A DNA stretch of 64,000 nucleotides from Algoriphagus faecimaris (GTDB lineage: Bacteria > Bacteroidota > Bacteroidia > Cytophagales > Cyclobacteriaceae): NCBI RefSeq assembly GCF_900101705.1, contig NZ_FNAC01000002.1, positions 62,001 through 126,000 of the forward strand, read 5' to 3'. The notes under the pieces are model-generated. The model was not told the DNA's origin, made no database searches, and worked only from the letters and a program-made list of their open reading frames with translations. Positions 22,175-31,420 of the stretch are shown here, in pieces. Each line of letters begins with the position of its first letter. Positions within the stretch are counted from its first letter, which is position 1. Both the position numbers and the translations under genes were made by a program.

Positions 22175-25102
22175 ATGAGAAAAACACTACACCTCTTTTT
22201 AGGCTTGATGCTGATTGCGTTTATCGCACAGGCCCAAGATACCAAACCCATCGCTTGGCAGGATATTTCCACTTGGAAATACATGCCTGGACAGGCATTT
22301 CGACTCTCTCCTGACGGTCAGTGGCAAGCATTTGGCCTCGTTCAGACCGAAGGTGACGCTGAGATCATCCTCCAGAAAGTAGGGGATGAATCCTCCAAAA
22401 AAACTTTTAAAATCGGTTCGACCAACTATCCCTCCATGCAATTCAGCGAGGATGGGAAATGGTTTGTCTATACGGAATACCCAACGTTTGCCCAGAAAAA
22501 AGCCAATGAAAAAAGTAAAGGAAAACCTTTGAAGAACAAGGCTATTCTGATCAAGTTGGGAACTGATGAGAAAAAGGAATTTGAAAATGTTTCAAATTAT
22601 TCTTTCAATGGAGAAGCTTCCACAGTTTTGGCCATTAACCTATCCAAAGAAGGCAATGGAGATGCCCGAGGCTCAGATTTGCTGATTTATCATCTAGCAT
22701 CGGAAAAAGCTCAGAATATCGGCAATGTCGCTGACTTTTCTTTTAACAAAGCGGGGAGTTACCTTGCCTACACCGTCGATGCGGCCAATCAGTCCGGCAA
22801 TGGGCTTTACCTGATGAATGTCCCAGCCAATAGTATGCAGATTCTCGACTCGGACAAGGCTTCTTACCGTTCGCTTCGCTGGACCGAAAAGGGAGAAGCT
22901 TTTGCCGCTTTGAAGCTCGTCAAAGAAAAAAAATACAAGCAAGATAGGGGTCAGGTCATCGGGGTGAAAAATCTCGCTACTCCGCAGGTCACCGTTTACA
23001 ATCCTGAAAAAGACTCGGTCAATTTTGATCAGGACTTTACCATTTCCCAAAATAGAACTCCGATGTGGTCGGAGGATTTGACTCGACTATTTTATGGAAT
23101 TCACCCCTTGGTTTTAGCAGAAAAAGAGGAAGCCAAAAAGGAAGTGGATCAGGACTCGGTCAAACAGGCTGAAGCGGAAGCCATGAAAAAAATCATGGCC
23201 GATACCACGATCAAATCCATCTCAGACTTGCAGAAGGCTATAGCCAAATTGGATTCTGGGAAGGTGAAAGACAAAAAAGGCGATGAGGCAGATAAACCGG
23301 ATATGACGATCTGGCACTGGAATGACAGCCGTCTGCAGTCCCGACAGCAGGTCATGCAAAACCAGGATAAAAACTACAGTTTCTGGGCGATGTATGATGT
23401 TAATGCAGCGAAACATATTCAACTGCAGGATAGCAGCATGCGGGAATTGAATATCTTGGACAAGGAGCGCTATGCGTTGGGTTCAGACCTGCAAGCCTAC
23501 GAATTGGATGGAAATCTGAATGGACAGAGCTATCGGGATTTTTACATCCTGGATTTAAAAACCGGAGAAAAGAAGGAGCTTTTCACCAACTTTTATCTGC
23601 CTAATTATTCCTCTTTCCCGAGGGAATCTCCCGATGGCACCAAGTTGATTTATGGTCTCGATGGGCATTTCTACATCTATGATATTCCTAGCGCTCAAAG
23701 CAGAAATATCACGGAAGGTATGCCGGTTTCTTTCGTCAATGTAGAGGATGACCACAATATCGAAAAGCCGCTTTATGGAGCATTGGGCTGGAGTTCGGAT
23801 AGCAAATTCGTACTCATCCGGGACGGTTGGGATATCTGGCAAATTCCTGTTACCGAATCCAAAGAAACCCCCGTCAACCTTACTGTCAACGGCAAAACGG
23901 ATCAGATTCGCTATCAATATCGCTTTACCTTGGATCCTGAAGAGAAGGGAATTGACCTGAGTAAGCCGGCTTTTATCCGCATGTATGGCGAATGGACCAA
24001 GAAAAGTGGAATCGCTAAACTCACTCCGGCGCGGAGAGGTGGAATGAATCCAGGTGCCGAAGTTTTGATTTGGGAAGATGCCAATGTGGGAAATTTCTTC
24101 AAAGCCAAGAATGCGGATGTCTATTATTTTTCCAAAGAAAAATTCAATGAACCCACCCAAATCTACTTGACGGATGCTTCTTTGACTAACCCGACACAGG
24201 CGACAGAAAATGCGCCGGATGCTGGAAAATACGCTTGGTCAGCCGGAACCATGCTCGTGGATTATGTCTCCGACAAGGGCGACAAACTCCAGGGGACGCT
24301 CTTTTTGCCCGCAGGCTATGAAGAAGGGGAAAAATATCCCACGGTAGTTTACTATTACGAAAAACTCTCCCAAACCCGTCACAACTGGTCCAACCCAGGC
24401 TATGGAGGCACAGGCTGGAATCCCGGCGTTTATACTTCCAATGGCTTTGCGGTCTTTATTCCAGATATTGTGTACAAACTGGATGATCCGGGAATGTCGG
24501 CCGTTTGGTGTGTGATTCCTGCCGTGAAGGAAGCGATCAAAACCGGGGTGATCGATGAAGACAATATCGGTATTCACGGTCACTCTTGGGGCGGTTATCA
24601 AACTTCCTTCTTGATCACGCAAACGGATATGTTTAAGGCTGCCGCCGCAGGGGCACCACTGACCAATATGATTTCCATGTATGACTTAATTTACTGGAAT
24701 TCGGGTGGGGGAAATATGTCCATCTTTGAAGCTTCACAGGGGAGATTCCGAGGAGCACCTTGGGAAAACTGGGAAGCCTATGAGCGAAACAGCCCGGTTT
24801 ATCACGTGAAAAATGTGAAAACTCCGCTTTTGCTGCTCCACAATGATAAGGACGGTGCAGTGGACTTTACTCAGGGAATTGAATATTATTCCGCTCTTCG
24901 TCGCTTGAAAAAACCGGTGGTGATGATGCAGTACAAAGGCGAAAATCATGGACTCAGCAAGCTGGAAAACCGAAAAGACTACAGTGTGCGGATGATGGAA
25001 TTTTTCGACCATCATCTGAAGGGCGAGGCTGCTCCCGACTGGTGGAAAAGCGGAGTGAATTTATTGGACTTGGATGAGCATCTGAAGGAAAGAGCTTTTT
25101 GA
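22175..25102 (+). CDS. Prolyl oligopeptidase family (S9) serine peptidase, exported
   Basis: 975 residues. Signal peptide about 1-20 (ending AQAQ). A long N-terminal beta-propeller region with PD40/WD-like repeats (for example RLSPDGQWQAFG, FPRESPDGTKLIYG) gates the active site. The C-terminal alpha/beta hydrolase domain has Ser804 in GHSWGGYQTS, Asp893 in LLLHNDKDGAVDF and His925 in GENHGLSK. It cleaves di- or oligopeptides in the periplasm or at the surface. An Ala/Glu/Lys-rich insert (about 310-375) is unusual for the propeller. Upstream lies the island edge, downstream a strong terminator. The substrate is not known. Confidence 0.92.
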   Translation: MRKTLHLFLGLMLIAFIAQAQDTKPIAWQDISTWKYMPGQAFRLSPDGQWQAFGLVQTEGDAEIILQKVGDESSKKTFKIGSTNYPSMQFSEDGKWFVYTEYPTFAQKKANEKSKGKPLKNKAILIKLGTDEKKEFENVSNYSFNGEASTVLAINLSKEGNGDARGSDLLIYHLASEKAQNIGNVADFSFNKAGSYLAYTVDAANQSGNGLYLMNVPANSMQILDSDKASYRSLRWTEKGEAFAALKLVKEKKYKQDRGQVIGVKNLATPQVTVYNPEKDSVNFDQDFTISQNRTPMWSEDLTRLFYGIHPLVLAEKEEAKKEVDQDSVKQAEAEAMKKIMADTTIKSISDLQKAIAKLDSGKVKDKKGDEADKPDMTIWHWNDSRLQSRQQVMQNQDKNYSFWAMYDVNAAKHIQLQDSSMRELNILDKERYALGSDLQAYELDGNLNGQSYRDFYILDLKTGEKKELFTNFYLPNYSSFPRESPDGTKLIYGLDGHFYIYDIPSAQSRNITEGMPVSFVNVEDDHNIEKPLYGALGWSSDSKFVLIRDGWDIWQIPVTESKETPVNLTVNGKTDQIRYQYRFTLDPEEKGIDLSKPAFIRMYGEWTKKSGIAKLTPARRGGMNPGAEVLIWEDANVGNFFKAKNADVYYFSKEKFNEPTQIYLTDASLTNPTQATENAPDAGKYAWSAGTMLVDYVSDKGDKLQGTLFLPAGYEEGEKYPTVVYYYEKLSQTRHNWSNPGYGGTGWNPGVYTSNGFAVFIPDIVYKLDDPGMSAVWCVIPAVKEAIKTGVIDEDNIGIHGHSWGGYQTSFLITQTDMFKAAAAGAPLTNMISMYDLIYWNSGGGNMSIFEASQGRFRGAPWENWEAYERNSPVYHVKNVKTPLLLLHNDKDGAVDFTQGIEYYSALRRLKKPVVMMQYKGENHGLSKLENRKDYSVRMMEFFDHHLKGEAAPDWWKSGVNLLDLDEHLKERAF

Positions 25103-25138
25103 CAGATACTAGAGACAAGAAGCAAGAAGCAAGAAAGG

Positions 25139-25167
25139 TCCCCCGGTTGAATAATCGGGGGATTTTT
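25139..25167 (+). terminator. Rho-independent terminator after the S9 peptidase
   Basis: Stem TCCCCCG (25139-25145) with CGGGGGA (25156-25162), then a T run. Just upstream is a short simple repeat (AAGAAGC twice). It may also end the minus-strand gene at 25172. Confidence 0.85.
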
Positions 25168-25171
25168 GGGT

Positions 25172-25528
25172 TTAGATGAGGCCTGCTTCTTTCAGTTCTT
25201 TTTTTAGATCGTGGTAAACTTGTAGTAATTGCTCATCAGTCGGGGGGACTGATTTCCCCCTTTCCGTTGGCTCGGAAATTTGAGTGGGAGTAGCACGGAC
25301 AACGTTGAGTTCAAATTTTTCACCGATTTCCAAGGGCCTTTTTAACCAATCAAGATGTTCATCAGCCTCATTTAACCCTCCTAAACTGATTTGCATTGCC
25401 TTTCGATGCTGATTGTGAATCGATTCAAAAATTGCAGTAAAAACCCCATTTTCCAAACCAAAAACGATCTGCTCTTTCTCACTTTTAAATTCAAAAGCTA
25501 AAATCTTCTCTTGATCCAATTCAGTCAT
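25172..25528 (-). CDS. Conserved-looking hypothetical protein
   Basis: 118 residues from ATG 25528 (MTELDQEKILAFEF); a TTG two codons upstream is less likely. A soluble, acidic protein whose middle (NGVFTAIFESIHNQHRKAMQ) and end (DEQLLQVYHDLKKELKEAGLI) look folded, with a C-terminal helix. No family recognised. It overlaps the upstream frameshifted gene by 8 bases, so the two form an operon and probably work together. The partner ends with a very similar tail pattern (LQKKLLEKGLID), which hints that both came from one ancestor. Confidence 0.6.
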   Translation of the reverse strand: MTELDQEKILAFEFKSEKEQIVFGLENGVFTAIFESIHNQHRKAMQISLGGLNEADEHLDWLKRPLEIGEKFELNVVRATPTQISEPTERGKSVPPTDEQLLQVYHDLKKELKEAGLI

Positions 25529-25873
25529 TTTCAATGTCGATTAATCCTTTTTCGAGCAATTTTTTTTGAAGATTCTTGAAAGACCAAAGCTTTGACTCCA
25601 AGGCTGATTTCTTACTTTTCTCCTTGGAGTGTCTTTTAGTTGGCTCTGTCGCTTCCTCTGTTTCAACTACCTTAATTTCAAGTTTGTCACCTTCTTTTAG
25701 ATTCCATTTTCCCCATACAGAGCGAAAATCAAAAATTATAGCTAGAACCTGTCACAGAAAGATCCAACTCATCTCGATCTTTATTTTTTACCCGAGTGAA
25801 AATCAAAAATGTGCTCCCCGTCTCGGCAGCAATTAATTTTTCATCTTTAAAAGAAATCTCAAATCCAATCATA
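25521..25873 (-). pseudogene. Frameshifted hypothetical gene upstream of the 25172 gene
   Basis: Read on the minus strand from ATG 25873: MIGFEISFKDEKLIAAET and on to SVTGSSYNF, then a stop. If one base is removed from the A/T run at 25731-25735 the frame continues as DFRSVWGKWNLKEGDKLEIK, then a Lys/Ser/Glu-rich tail ending GLIDIEND. The repaired protein is about 116 residues. The single-base change in a homopolymer could be a real mutation or a sequencing error. Function is unknown. Confidence 0.7.
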
Positions 25874-25952
25874 TTAAAACTTTTTGATCATATTTCTCCT
25901 AAGTTAATAATATTCTAAAATTCTCCTTAGCTTTATTCCTCTTGTCTAAACT

Positions 25953-26612
25953 ATGACGCTGCGAACTATTTTAGCATTTTTTCTTCTGCTCTCAAGCTAT
26001 TCCCTTTTTGCTCAGCAGGATCTAGGCTTGGAAAATCAGTTCTTGGTCAAAGTATCACCATTGAGTTTCTTTGAACCGGAGACGATAATCATTCAGGGGG
26101 GATTAGAGTATTTTTTTAGTAATGAAGTCAGCATTCAATCGGAATTAGGAGTGAATGGGGGACTATTCGGAATGAAAGCCGGAAGAGGGAAAAATGAGGA
26201 TTTTAGGATTTGGAGGAGTAAAAGTGAGCTCAAGTTCTATTCGAAAAAATACTATTGGGCGATTGATTTTTTTGTGGTCAATAAGGATTTTATTCGTATT
26301 GACGACCATTATACGCCATTCAAACGAGAAATCCACTATAATCGGGCCCGGATAGAATTTCAAGTATTTGGAGGAGGATTGAAGTTTGGTAAGCAGCTTT
26401 TTATTTCCAAAAATCTTGTGATGGATATGTATGGAGGTTTGGGAATACGAAGTAGGTATCGGGACGTTGAAGTTTTAGAATTAGCAAAATTTCAAAACCG
26501 GGAATTTTTTGAAATTGGAAACCCTTTCGCAGAGCGCTACCGCTTTACGGGCTGGGATGCTGTACCCCAACTTTCACTGGGAATGAAAGTTGGGATTCTT
26601 ACCACCAAATAG
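25953..26612 (+). CDS. DUF3575-like outer-membrane beta-barrel protein
   Basis: 219 residues. Signal peptide about 1-21 (ending FAQQ). The mature part has alternating hydrophobic strands (FLVKVSPLSFFEP, IIIQGGLEYFFSNEVS, LVMDMYGGLGIRSRYR) and ends in LSLGMKVGILTTK, a beta-barrel type end. DUF3575 proteins are small outer-membrane barrels of unknown role, common in Bacteroidota. It stands alone. Confidence 0.65.
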   Translation: MTLRTILAFFLLLSSYSLFAQQDLGLENQFLVKVSPLSFFEPETIIIQGGLEYFFSNEVSIQSELGVNGGLFGMKAGRGKNEDFRIWRSKSELKFYSKKYYWAIDFFVVNKDFIRIDDHYTPFKREIHYNRARIEFQVFGGGLKFGKQLFISKNLVMDMYGGLGIRSRYRDVEVLELAKFQNREFFEIGNPFAERYRFTGWDAVPQLSLGMKVGILTTK

Positions 26613-26732
26613 TCCGTTCTTTCTACTGTCCATGAAAGTAAAAATAGTCCTTAGCAACTATTTTTTAATCGCTCTTTTCTTTTAAAAACACTTTTAAATT
26701 CCTAGCTTAATAATTGACCCAATACTTTTAGC

Positions 26733-28118
26733 ATGAACAAAAATCTAACTTTTGACTCGATTATCATAGGCTCGGGCCAAGCAGGGAATCCCCTTGCTTT
26801 TTTTCTCGCTGCTCAAGGCGAAACAGTGGCACTAGTCGAAAAGGGAAAATTGGGCGGTACCTGTGTCAATACCGGCTGCACTCCTACCAAAACCTACGTT
26901 GCTTCAGCTAGACGAGCATGGGAACTAACCCAATCCAAACGTTTGGGTATTCATACATCATCCACTCCGGAAATCGACCTGAAGCAAATTTGGCAGCAGA
27001 AAGAAAATCTCATCGATTCCACTCGAGCGGGCCTTCAGCAGGGACTAGAGGAAAATAAGCAAATCAAGGTATTCAATGGAGTAGGGAAATTTCTCCAACC
27101 CAACTTGATTCAGGTTGGAGATGATCAACTCGAAGCCAAAAAAATATACATCAATGTCGGTACGAGGCCCCGGATTATTCCGGGTTTTGAGAATACCCGC
27201 TACTTTACCAATGAAAGCATTTTGGAACTTAAAGAAATTCCAAATCACCTCCTGATTGTGGGGGGAAGTTATGTGGGGCTGGAATTTGCCCAGATTTTTA
27301 AAAGACTGGGTAGTAAAGTGACCGTTTTGGAAAAAGGGGAGCGAATCATTCATCAAGAAGATCCTGACCATTCACAGCTTGTCCAAGAAATGTTGGAGGC
27401 TGAGGGCGTTCAATTTGAGCTTCACTCCACTTGTCTCTCCGGAAAAAATTGGGGCAAATCCCAAGTGAAAGTGCAAATTGATTGCCATGGTGAAAAAAAA
27501 GCAGTCCGGGGAAGCCATTTGCTCTTGGCTACAGGTAGAGAGCCCAATACGGACCTACTCCAACTGGAGTTAGCCAAAGTCAACACAGATGAAAGAGGAT
27601 TTATTCGGGTTTCAGAAAAGTTAGAAACCAATATCAAGGGGATTTTTGCACTAGGGGATTGCAATGGCAAGGGAGCATTTACTCATACAGCTTTCCATGA
27701 TTTCGAAATCATCAAAGACCATGTCAGCGGTGCCAAGAAGAAAAAAATCCGCGATCGTATCCTCAATTACGCCCTTTATATCGACCCACCGTTTGCCAGG
27801 GCCGGCATCACAAAAACTCAAGCGTTGAACTCGAATAAAAGTTACTTATTTGCTGAAATGCCCATGTCCCAAATCAATCGAGCCAAAGAAAAGGGGGAAA
27901 TGCAGGGGAAAATGGAGGTTTTGGTCGAAGAAAAAAGTGGCGTGATAGCAGGTGCAATGATTTGTGGACCAGGTGCAGATGAAATCATCGGAATATTCCT
28001 TACGGCTATGTATGGAAATTTGCATGTTGATGTACTGAAGAATGGGGTTTTTACTCATCCCACTGTCACAGAATTAATTCCTACGCTTTTACAATCCCTC
28101 CAACCTCTCAAAAAATGA
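26733..28118 (+). CDS. FAD-dependent pyridine nucleotide-disulfide oxidoreductase (class I, mercuric-reductase-like)
   Basis: 461 residues. FAD-binding IIIGSGQAGNPLAFFLA at the N-terminus; redox pair Cys44 and Cys49 in GGTCVNTGCTPTK. NAD(P)-binding motif LLIVGGSYVGLEFAQ at about 172-186, second FAD motif GIFALGDCNGKGAF, and C-terminal dimer domain with FTHPTVTELIP (the His/Glu catalytic pair). This places it with dihydrolipoamide dehydrogenase, glutathione reductase and mercuric reductase. It lacks the N-terminal heavy-metal domain and C-terminal Cys pair of true MerA, so the substrate is open. Its stop overlaps the next gene (ATGA). Confidence 0.85.
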   Translation: MNKNLTFDSIIIGSGQAGNPLAFFLAAQGETVALVEKGKLGGTCVNTGCTPTKTYVASARRAWELTQSKRLGIHTSSTPEIDLKQIWQQKENLIDSTRAGLQQGLEENKQIKVFNGVGKFLQPNLIQVGDDQLEAKKIYINVGTRPRIIPGFENTRYFTNESILELKEIPNHLLIVGGSYVGLEFAQIFKRLGSKVTVLEKGERIIHQEDPDHSQLVQEMLEAEGVQFELHSTCLSGKNWGKSQVKVQIDCHGEKKAVRGSHLLLATGREPNTDLLQLELAKVNTDERGFIRVSEKLETNIKGIFALGDCNGKGAFTHTAFHDFEIIKDHVSGAKKKKIRDRILNYALYIDPPFARAGITKTQALNSNKSYLFAEMPMSQINRAKEKGEMQGKMEVLVEEKSGVIAGAMICGPGADEIIGIFLTAMYGNLHVDVLKNGVFTHPTVTELIPTLLQSLQPLKK

Positions 28119-28906
28119 AAAAGCCTCAAAAAGTCCTTGCAATCATCAATTTGGTAGTCTTACTGGCACTCATATTTTGGAATTACCGGGTCAACGCGAT
28201 CGGAATCAACGGCAATACCGTGGGCTCCTTGAGCAGGGAATATGAAAACTTGTTTACACCTGCATCCTATGCTTTTTCGATTTGGGGTTTGATATTTTTG
28301 AGTTTGACTGCTCAAGCGATTTACCTGGTCAAGTCCGCTTTCAGTAAGGGTGAAAGCCAATTTATCCCCCAAATGGGACCTTTTTTGATTCTTGCCAATC
28401 TGCTTAATGGTGCTTGGCTTTGGTTTTGGCTGACAGAGCAGACAGGATGGAGCGTAGTGATTATGCTGGGAATTTTAGCTTCCTTGGTTTTGGTCATTCT
28501 ACGGCTGAATATGGAGCGGTGGCATGCACCCCGCTCCATCATTGGCTGGATTTGGTGGCCGATTTGCCTCTATTCAGGCTGGATTGCGGTAGCCACCATC
28601 GCCAATTTTTCGGCTTATCTGGCTAAGATTGGTTGGACAGGGGGGCTGGACGAACTTACCTGGACTATCATCATGATTTTAGTGGCCACGGGATTGAATT
28701 TGTGGATGATTTATGCTCGCTCTATGCGCGAATTTGCTTTGGTGGGAGTGTGGGCCTTGGTGGCCATTGCCCTTAGACACTGGGGAGAAATCCCATCTTT
28801 GCAATTTTCGGCCTTGGCCGGATCAGGGTTGATATTTCTCTATAGTTCTTACCATGGATTCAAAAACCGGAAGTCCAATCCTTTCAATCCAAGAAATTTC
28901 ATTTAA
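28115..28906 (+). CDS. TspO/MBR-related tryptophan-rich membrane protein
   Basis: 263 residues with about seven membrane spans. Motifs PASYAFSIWGLIFLSL, LLNGAWLWFWL and GWIWWPICLYSGWIAVATIANFSA match the tryptophan-rich sensory (TspO-like) family. These bind porphyrins or other ligands and affect stress responses. The four-base overlap with the oxidoreductase gene suggests a shared job, perhaps redox or oxidative stress, but this is inference. Longer than the classical five-span TspO (~160 residues), as is common for the Bacteroidota variants. Confidence 0.75.
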   Translation: MKKPQKVLAIINLVVLLALIFWNYRVNAIGINGNTVGSLSREYENLFTPASYAFSIWGLIFLSLTAQAIYLVKSAFSKGESQFIPQMGPFLILANLLNGAWLWFWLTEQTGWSVVIMLGILASLVLVILRLNMERWHAPRSIIGWIWWPICLYSGWIAVATIANFSAYLAKIGWTGGLDELTWTIIMILVATGLNLWMIYARSMREFALVGVWALVAIALRHWGEIPSLQFSALAGSGLIFLYSSYHGFKNRKSNPFNPRNFI

Positions 28907-29001
28907 AAAATTGTTTTTCAGCCAGTTAAAAATTATCTAAGCGAAAAAAATACAAAAAAATTAAATGTAGACGATTAACTGAAATGTGAATTTTTTCCAT
29001 C

Positions 29002-29009
29002 TACATTTG
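29002..29009 (+). promoter_or_regulatory. Candidate Bacteroidota -7 promoter box (TAnnTTTG)
   Basis: TACATTTG, 40 bases before the antiporter start. It matches the Bacteroidota consensus TAnnTTTG. A clear -33 TTG is not seen at ideal spacing, so confidence is modest. Confidence 0.4.
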
Positions 29010-29048
29010 CGCGATTTATTGAAAGAATATTAACCCCCTCACTCCATT

Positions 29049-30005
29049 ATGGCAGTTCCAATTCTCTTGTTGCTTATCGGCTTAGTACTTTTGGTCAAAG
29101 GGGCAGACTGGCTCGTGGACGGAGCTTCTGTCTTGGCTAAAAAGCGAAATGTTTCAGACTTGGCGATTGGTCTTACCATCGTGGCTTTTGGGACTTCTGC
29201 TCCTGAATTGGTGGTGAATGTGGTGGCGGCATCGGGCAATTATCCGGATATCGTTTTTGGTAATATCATCGGGTCCAATAACTTTAATTTATTTGTGATT
29301 TTGGGGCTATCGGGACTGATTATTCCACTATCGGTTCAATCTAGTACGGTTTGGAAGGAGATTCCTTATTCCCTCTTTGCAGCGATTGTGGTATTAGTCA
29401 TGGTGAATAATTTTCTGCTAAGTGGAGGAATGGATATTTCCCGAATGGATGCGGGGATCTTACTCGTTCTCTTTGCGGCATTCCTTTATTACGTAGCGAC
29501 GCAATTGAAGACCGAGGAGGGAGGAGAAAAGATGGAGGTGAAAGATTATTCCCAGCTTAAAATTTGGACCTTGATTTTAATCGGGCTTGGCGGTTTGGTA
29601 CTGGGCGGGAAACTGGTGGTGGACAACGCCGTTTCCATGGCCCAGTCATTGGGAGTGAGTGAAAAAATCATCGGCTTGACTATTGTGGCAGCAGGCACTT
29701 CTTTACCTGAATTAGCCACTTCGGTGGTGGCTGCCTATCGGAAAAATACCGACATCGCCATCGGGAATATCATTGGCTCCAATATTTTCAATATTTTCCT
29801 GATTTTGGGTGTCAGTGGTATGGTTCGTCCATTGGAGTTTAACCCTTCCTTTAATACCGACATTTACATCTTGATGGGGGGTACAATTTTCCTTTTCTTG
29901 GCCATGTTTACCGGAAAACGCAAAAAACTGGATCGCTGGGAAGCGTTTATCTTGCTGGCGACCTACTTGCTATACACAGGTTATTTGGTGGGGATGGAGA
30001 GTTGA
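29049..30005 (+). CDS. Calcium/sodium antiporter (CaCA family, YrbG-like)
   Basis: 318 residues with about ten membrane helices. The two alpha-repeats show GTSAPELVVNVVAA with GNIIGSNNFNLF, and GTSLPELATSVVAA with GNIIGSNIFNIF, the ion-binding motifs of the Ca2+/cation antiporter family. The loop in the middle (KTEEGGEKMEVKDY) is short and cytoplasmic. It exchanges Ca2+ (or K+) for Na+/H+ across the inner membrane. Single gene; convergent with the following minus-strand operon with only three bases between them. Confidence 0.93.
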   Translation: MAVPILLLLIGLVLLVKGADWLVDGASVLAKKRNVSDLAIGLTIVAFGTSAPELVVNVVAASGNYPDIVFGNIIGSNNFNLFVILGLSGLIIPLSVQSSTVWKEIPYSLFAAIVVLVMVNNFLLSGGMDISRMDAGILLVLFAAFLYYVATQLKTEEGGEKMEVKDYSQLKIWTLILIGLGGLVLGGKLVVDNAVSMAQSLGVSEKIIGLTIVAAGTSLPELATSVVAAYRKNTDIAIGNIIGSNIFNIFLILGVSGMVRPLEFNPSFNTDIYILMGGTIFLFLAMFTGKRKKLDRWEAFILLATYLLYTGYLVGMES

Positions 30006-30008
30006 TAT

Positions 30009-30293
30009 TTATTCATTTCCCTGCAAATTCAGGTTGTTTAAGCCATTCCAATTGATCATTTCATCCTCTGCAATCTCAATTGCTTTGACGGCATACTGAA
30101 GGCTCTGGATATTGGGATCTGTGGCATGGTCAAAGTCACTGCTTCTAAAGGAAAATTGCTCTCCTTCCTCAAAAAGCTCATCGACATCCTTAAATTCGGA
30201 GTGCATGGCCACGTTTACCAAGGCGGTGAATACTTGGATTTTTGCACTTTCTAAAGCCTCAAAGGCTTCCTTAACTTTCTCTTGATAGTTCAT
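30009..30293 (-). CDS. Hypothetical protein, last gene of a three-gene operon
   Basis: 94 residues, acidic and mostly helical (MNYQEKVKEAFEALESAKIQ...), with no membrane segment and no recognised domain. It begins five bases after the stop of the P-loop protein gene, so it is likely co-expressed. Size and charge would suit a small partner or regulator of the 30299 protein, but this is a guess. Confidence 0.55.
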   Translation of the reverse strand: MNYQEKVKEAFEALESAKIQVFTALVNVAMHSEFKDVDELFEEGEQFSFRSSDFDHATDPNIQSLQYAVKAIEIAEDEMINWNGLNNLNLQGNE

Positions 30294-30298
30294 ATTGA

Positions 30299-31093
30299 TC
30301 AGTTTAAATGTTGATTCCAGTCATGGTTGGATAGGAAAGCTTGCTCTCCATTTAGAAATTTTTGATAAGCTTTTCGAAATTCAGATTGGTAGCCAGCATG
30401 GACTTTCAATGGCACTAGAGAGAAAATGGGATAGGTATCCAAAAGTGCCGCAAAAGCGTCTGAAAATGTCCCATATTCCCTTACGTAATTCACTCCTTTT
30501 ATTTTATCAAGCTCATTTTTAGGTTCAAAGTCAAAGGTGTCAGATTCATCGGTATTGAAAAAGAAGCGGTCTTCATTTCCTTTTCTAAAGCGGAAAAAAC
30601 TGATCGTGCCTCCCTCAGCTCCAACCTCGCATATTCGATCAAAATCCATGTTGAACTCTACGTCCTCCAACACGCCCAAAAACAACATCTCTGTGTCCTC
30701 CTTGATTTTCGCCGAGGAAAAATAATCAGGACCCGCTTTTTGAACCCGCTCCCAGGCCACATCCGCATCGCATGTGAGGGTAATTAATTCAGTCCGAATT
30801 CCTATGGAATTGGCTTTTTTGCACATGGCGAAAAGCCCATCGTCAAAGCCGTTTGAATAATACTCTACAACTACTTCTTCTCCATCCATCAAGGTAAAAA
30901 ATGCATCTCTACAGGACTCATTAATGATTTGGAGTTCTCGTGCACTATCCTTCATAGCCTCATAGTTCCCAAAGAGCTCCTTGGCTTTTCTGGCAATGTT
31001 AAAAATGCAAACTCGTTCTTTTCCGGCATATTCTCGCTCGATGAAGCTGCTTTTTCCGACCCCACTGGGGCCGATGATAAAGGTGATTTTCAT
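30299..31093 (-). CDS. P-loop NTPase of unknown function, kinase-like
   Basis: 264 residues. Walker A GPSGVGKSS at residues 8-16 directly after a beta strand (KITFII) is typical of small-molecule or zeta-toxin/AAA_33-type kinases. The text CDADVAWERVQKAGPDYFS in the middle resembles the LID/base region of nucleotide or adenylyl kinases. The second half (about 145-264) is a different, acidic domain with no recognised motif. It is the middle gene of three packed genes (gaps of 3 and 5 bases). The target molecule is unknown. It could be a kinase that acts on the small neighbours or on a metabolite. Confidence 0.6.
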   Translation of the reverse strand: MKITFIIGPSGVGKSSFIEREYAGKERVCIFNIARKAKELFGNYEAMKDSARELQIINESCRDAFFTLMDGEEVVVEYYSNGFDDGLFAMCKKANSIGIRTELITLTCDADVAWERVQKAGPDYFSSAKIKEDTEMLFLGVLEDVEFNMDFDRICEVGAEGGTISFFRFRKGNEDRFFFNTDESDTFDFEPKNELDKIKGVNYVREYGTFSDAFAALLDTYPIFSLVPLKVHAGYQSEFRKAYQKFLNGEQAFLSNHDWNQHLN

Positions 31094-31096
31094 AGT

Positions 31097-31420
31097 TTAT
31101 CGATTTTTGGCGTAGTTCCACATTACTCCCCAAATGTCATGGTAGGCATTTAATTTATCCCGCTGATCGGGAGTTTGGGCGATTTTATTTTTGAAATTGG
31201 GATAGTCAATTTCTTGGACTTGGTTGGAGATAATCTCCACCGCTTGTTGCTTACTGACGTAGACCCGATAGCCGTAGTCTGCCTCGGGGGTTTCTATGAT
31301 TTCTTGGCTTGGAAAAAGCGACTCTAAGTCTTTCCTGACCCGAGCCCGAAACAACACTTGATCGGGCTGATCCCGATGCTGAACGATAGAAATAAATCCA
31401 TTTTTACTGGCGATCCACAT
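31097..31420 (-). CDS. Conserved hypothetical protein, first gene of the P-loop operon
   Basis: 107 residues. Starts MWIASKNGFISIVQHRDQPD and contains TPEADYGYRVYVS and IDYPNFKNKI, a pattern found in a widespread bacterial family of unknown function (often with a final AYHDIWGVMW helix, present here). Soluble and small. The three genes 31420-30009 run tightly on the minus strand and appear to form one transcription unit. Interval 31421-31655 holds the divergent promoters of this operon and the TonB receptor. Confidence 0.65.
   Translation of the reverse strand: MWIASKNGFISIVQHRDQPDQVLFRARVRKDLESLFPSQEIIETPEADYGYRVYVSKQQAVEIISNQVQEIDYPNFKNKIAQTPDQRDKLNAYHDIWGVMWNYAKNR

Noticed and set aside
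25576..25836. Plus-strand frame of 86 residues
   Set aside because: It lies opposite the frameshifted minus-strand gene, which explains the region better.
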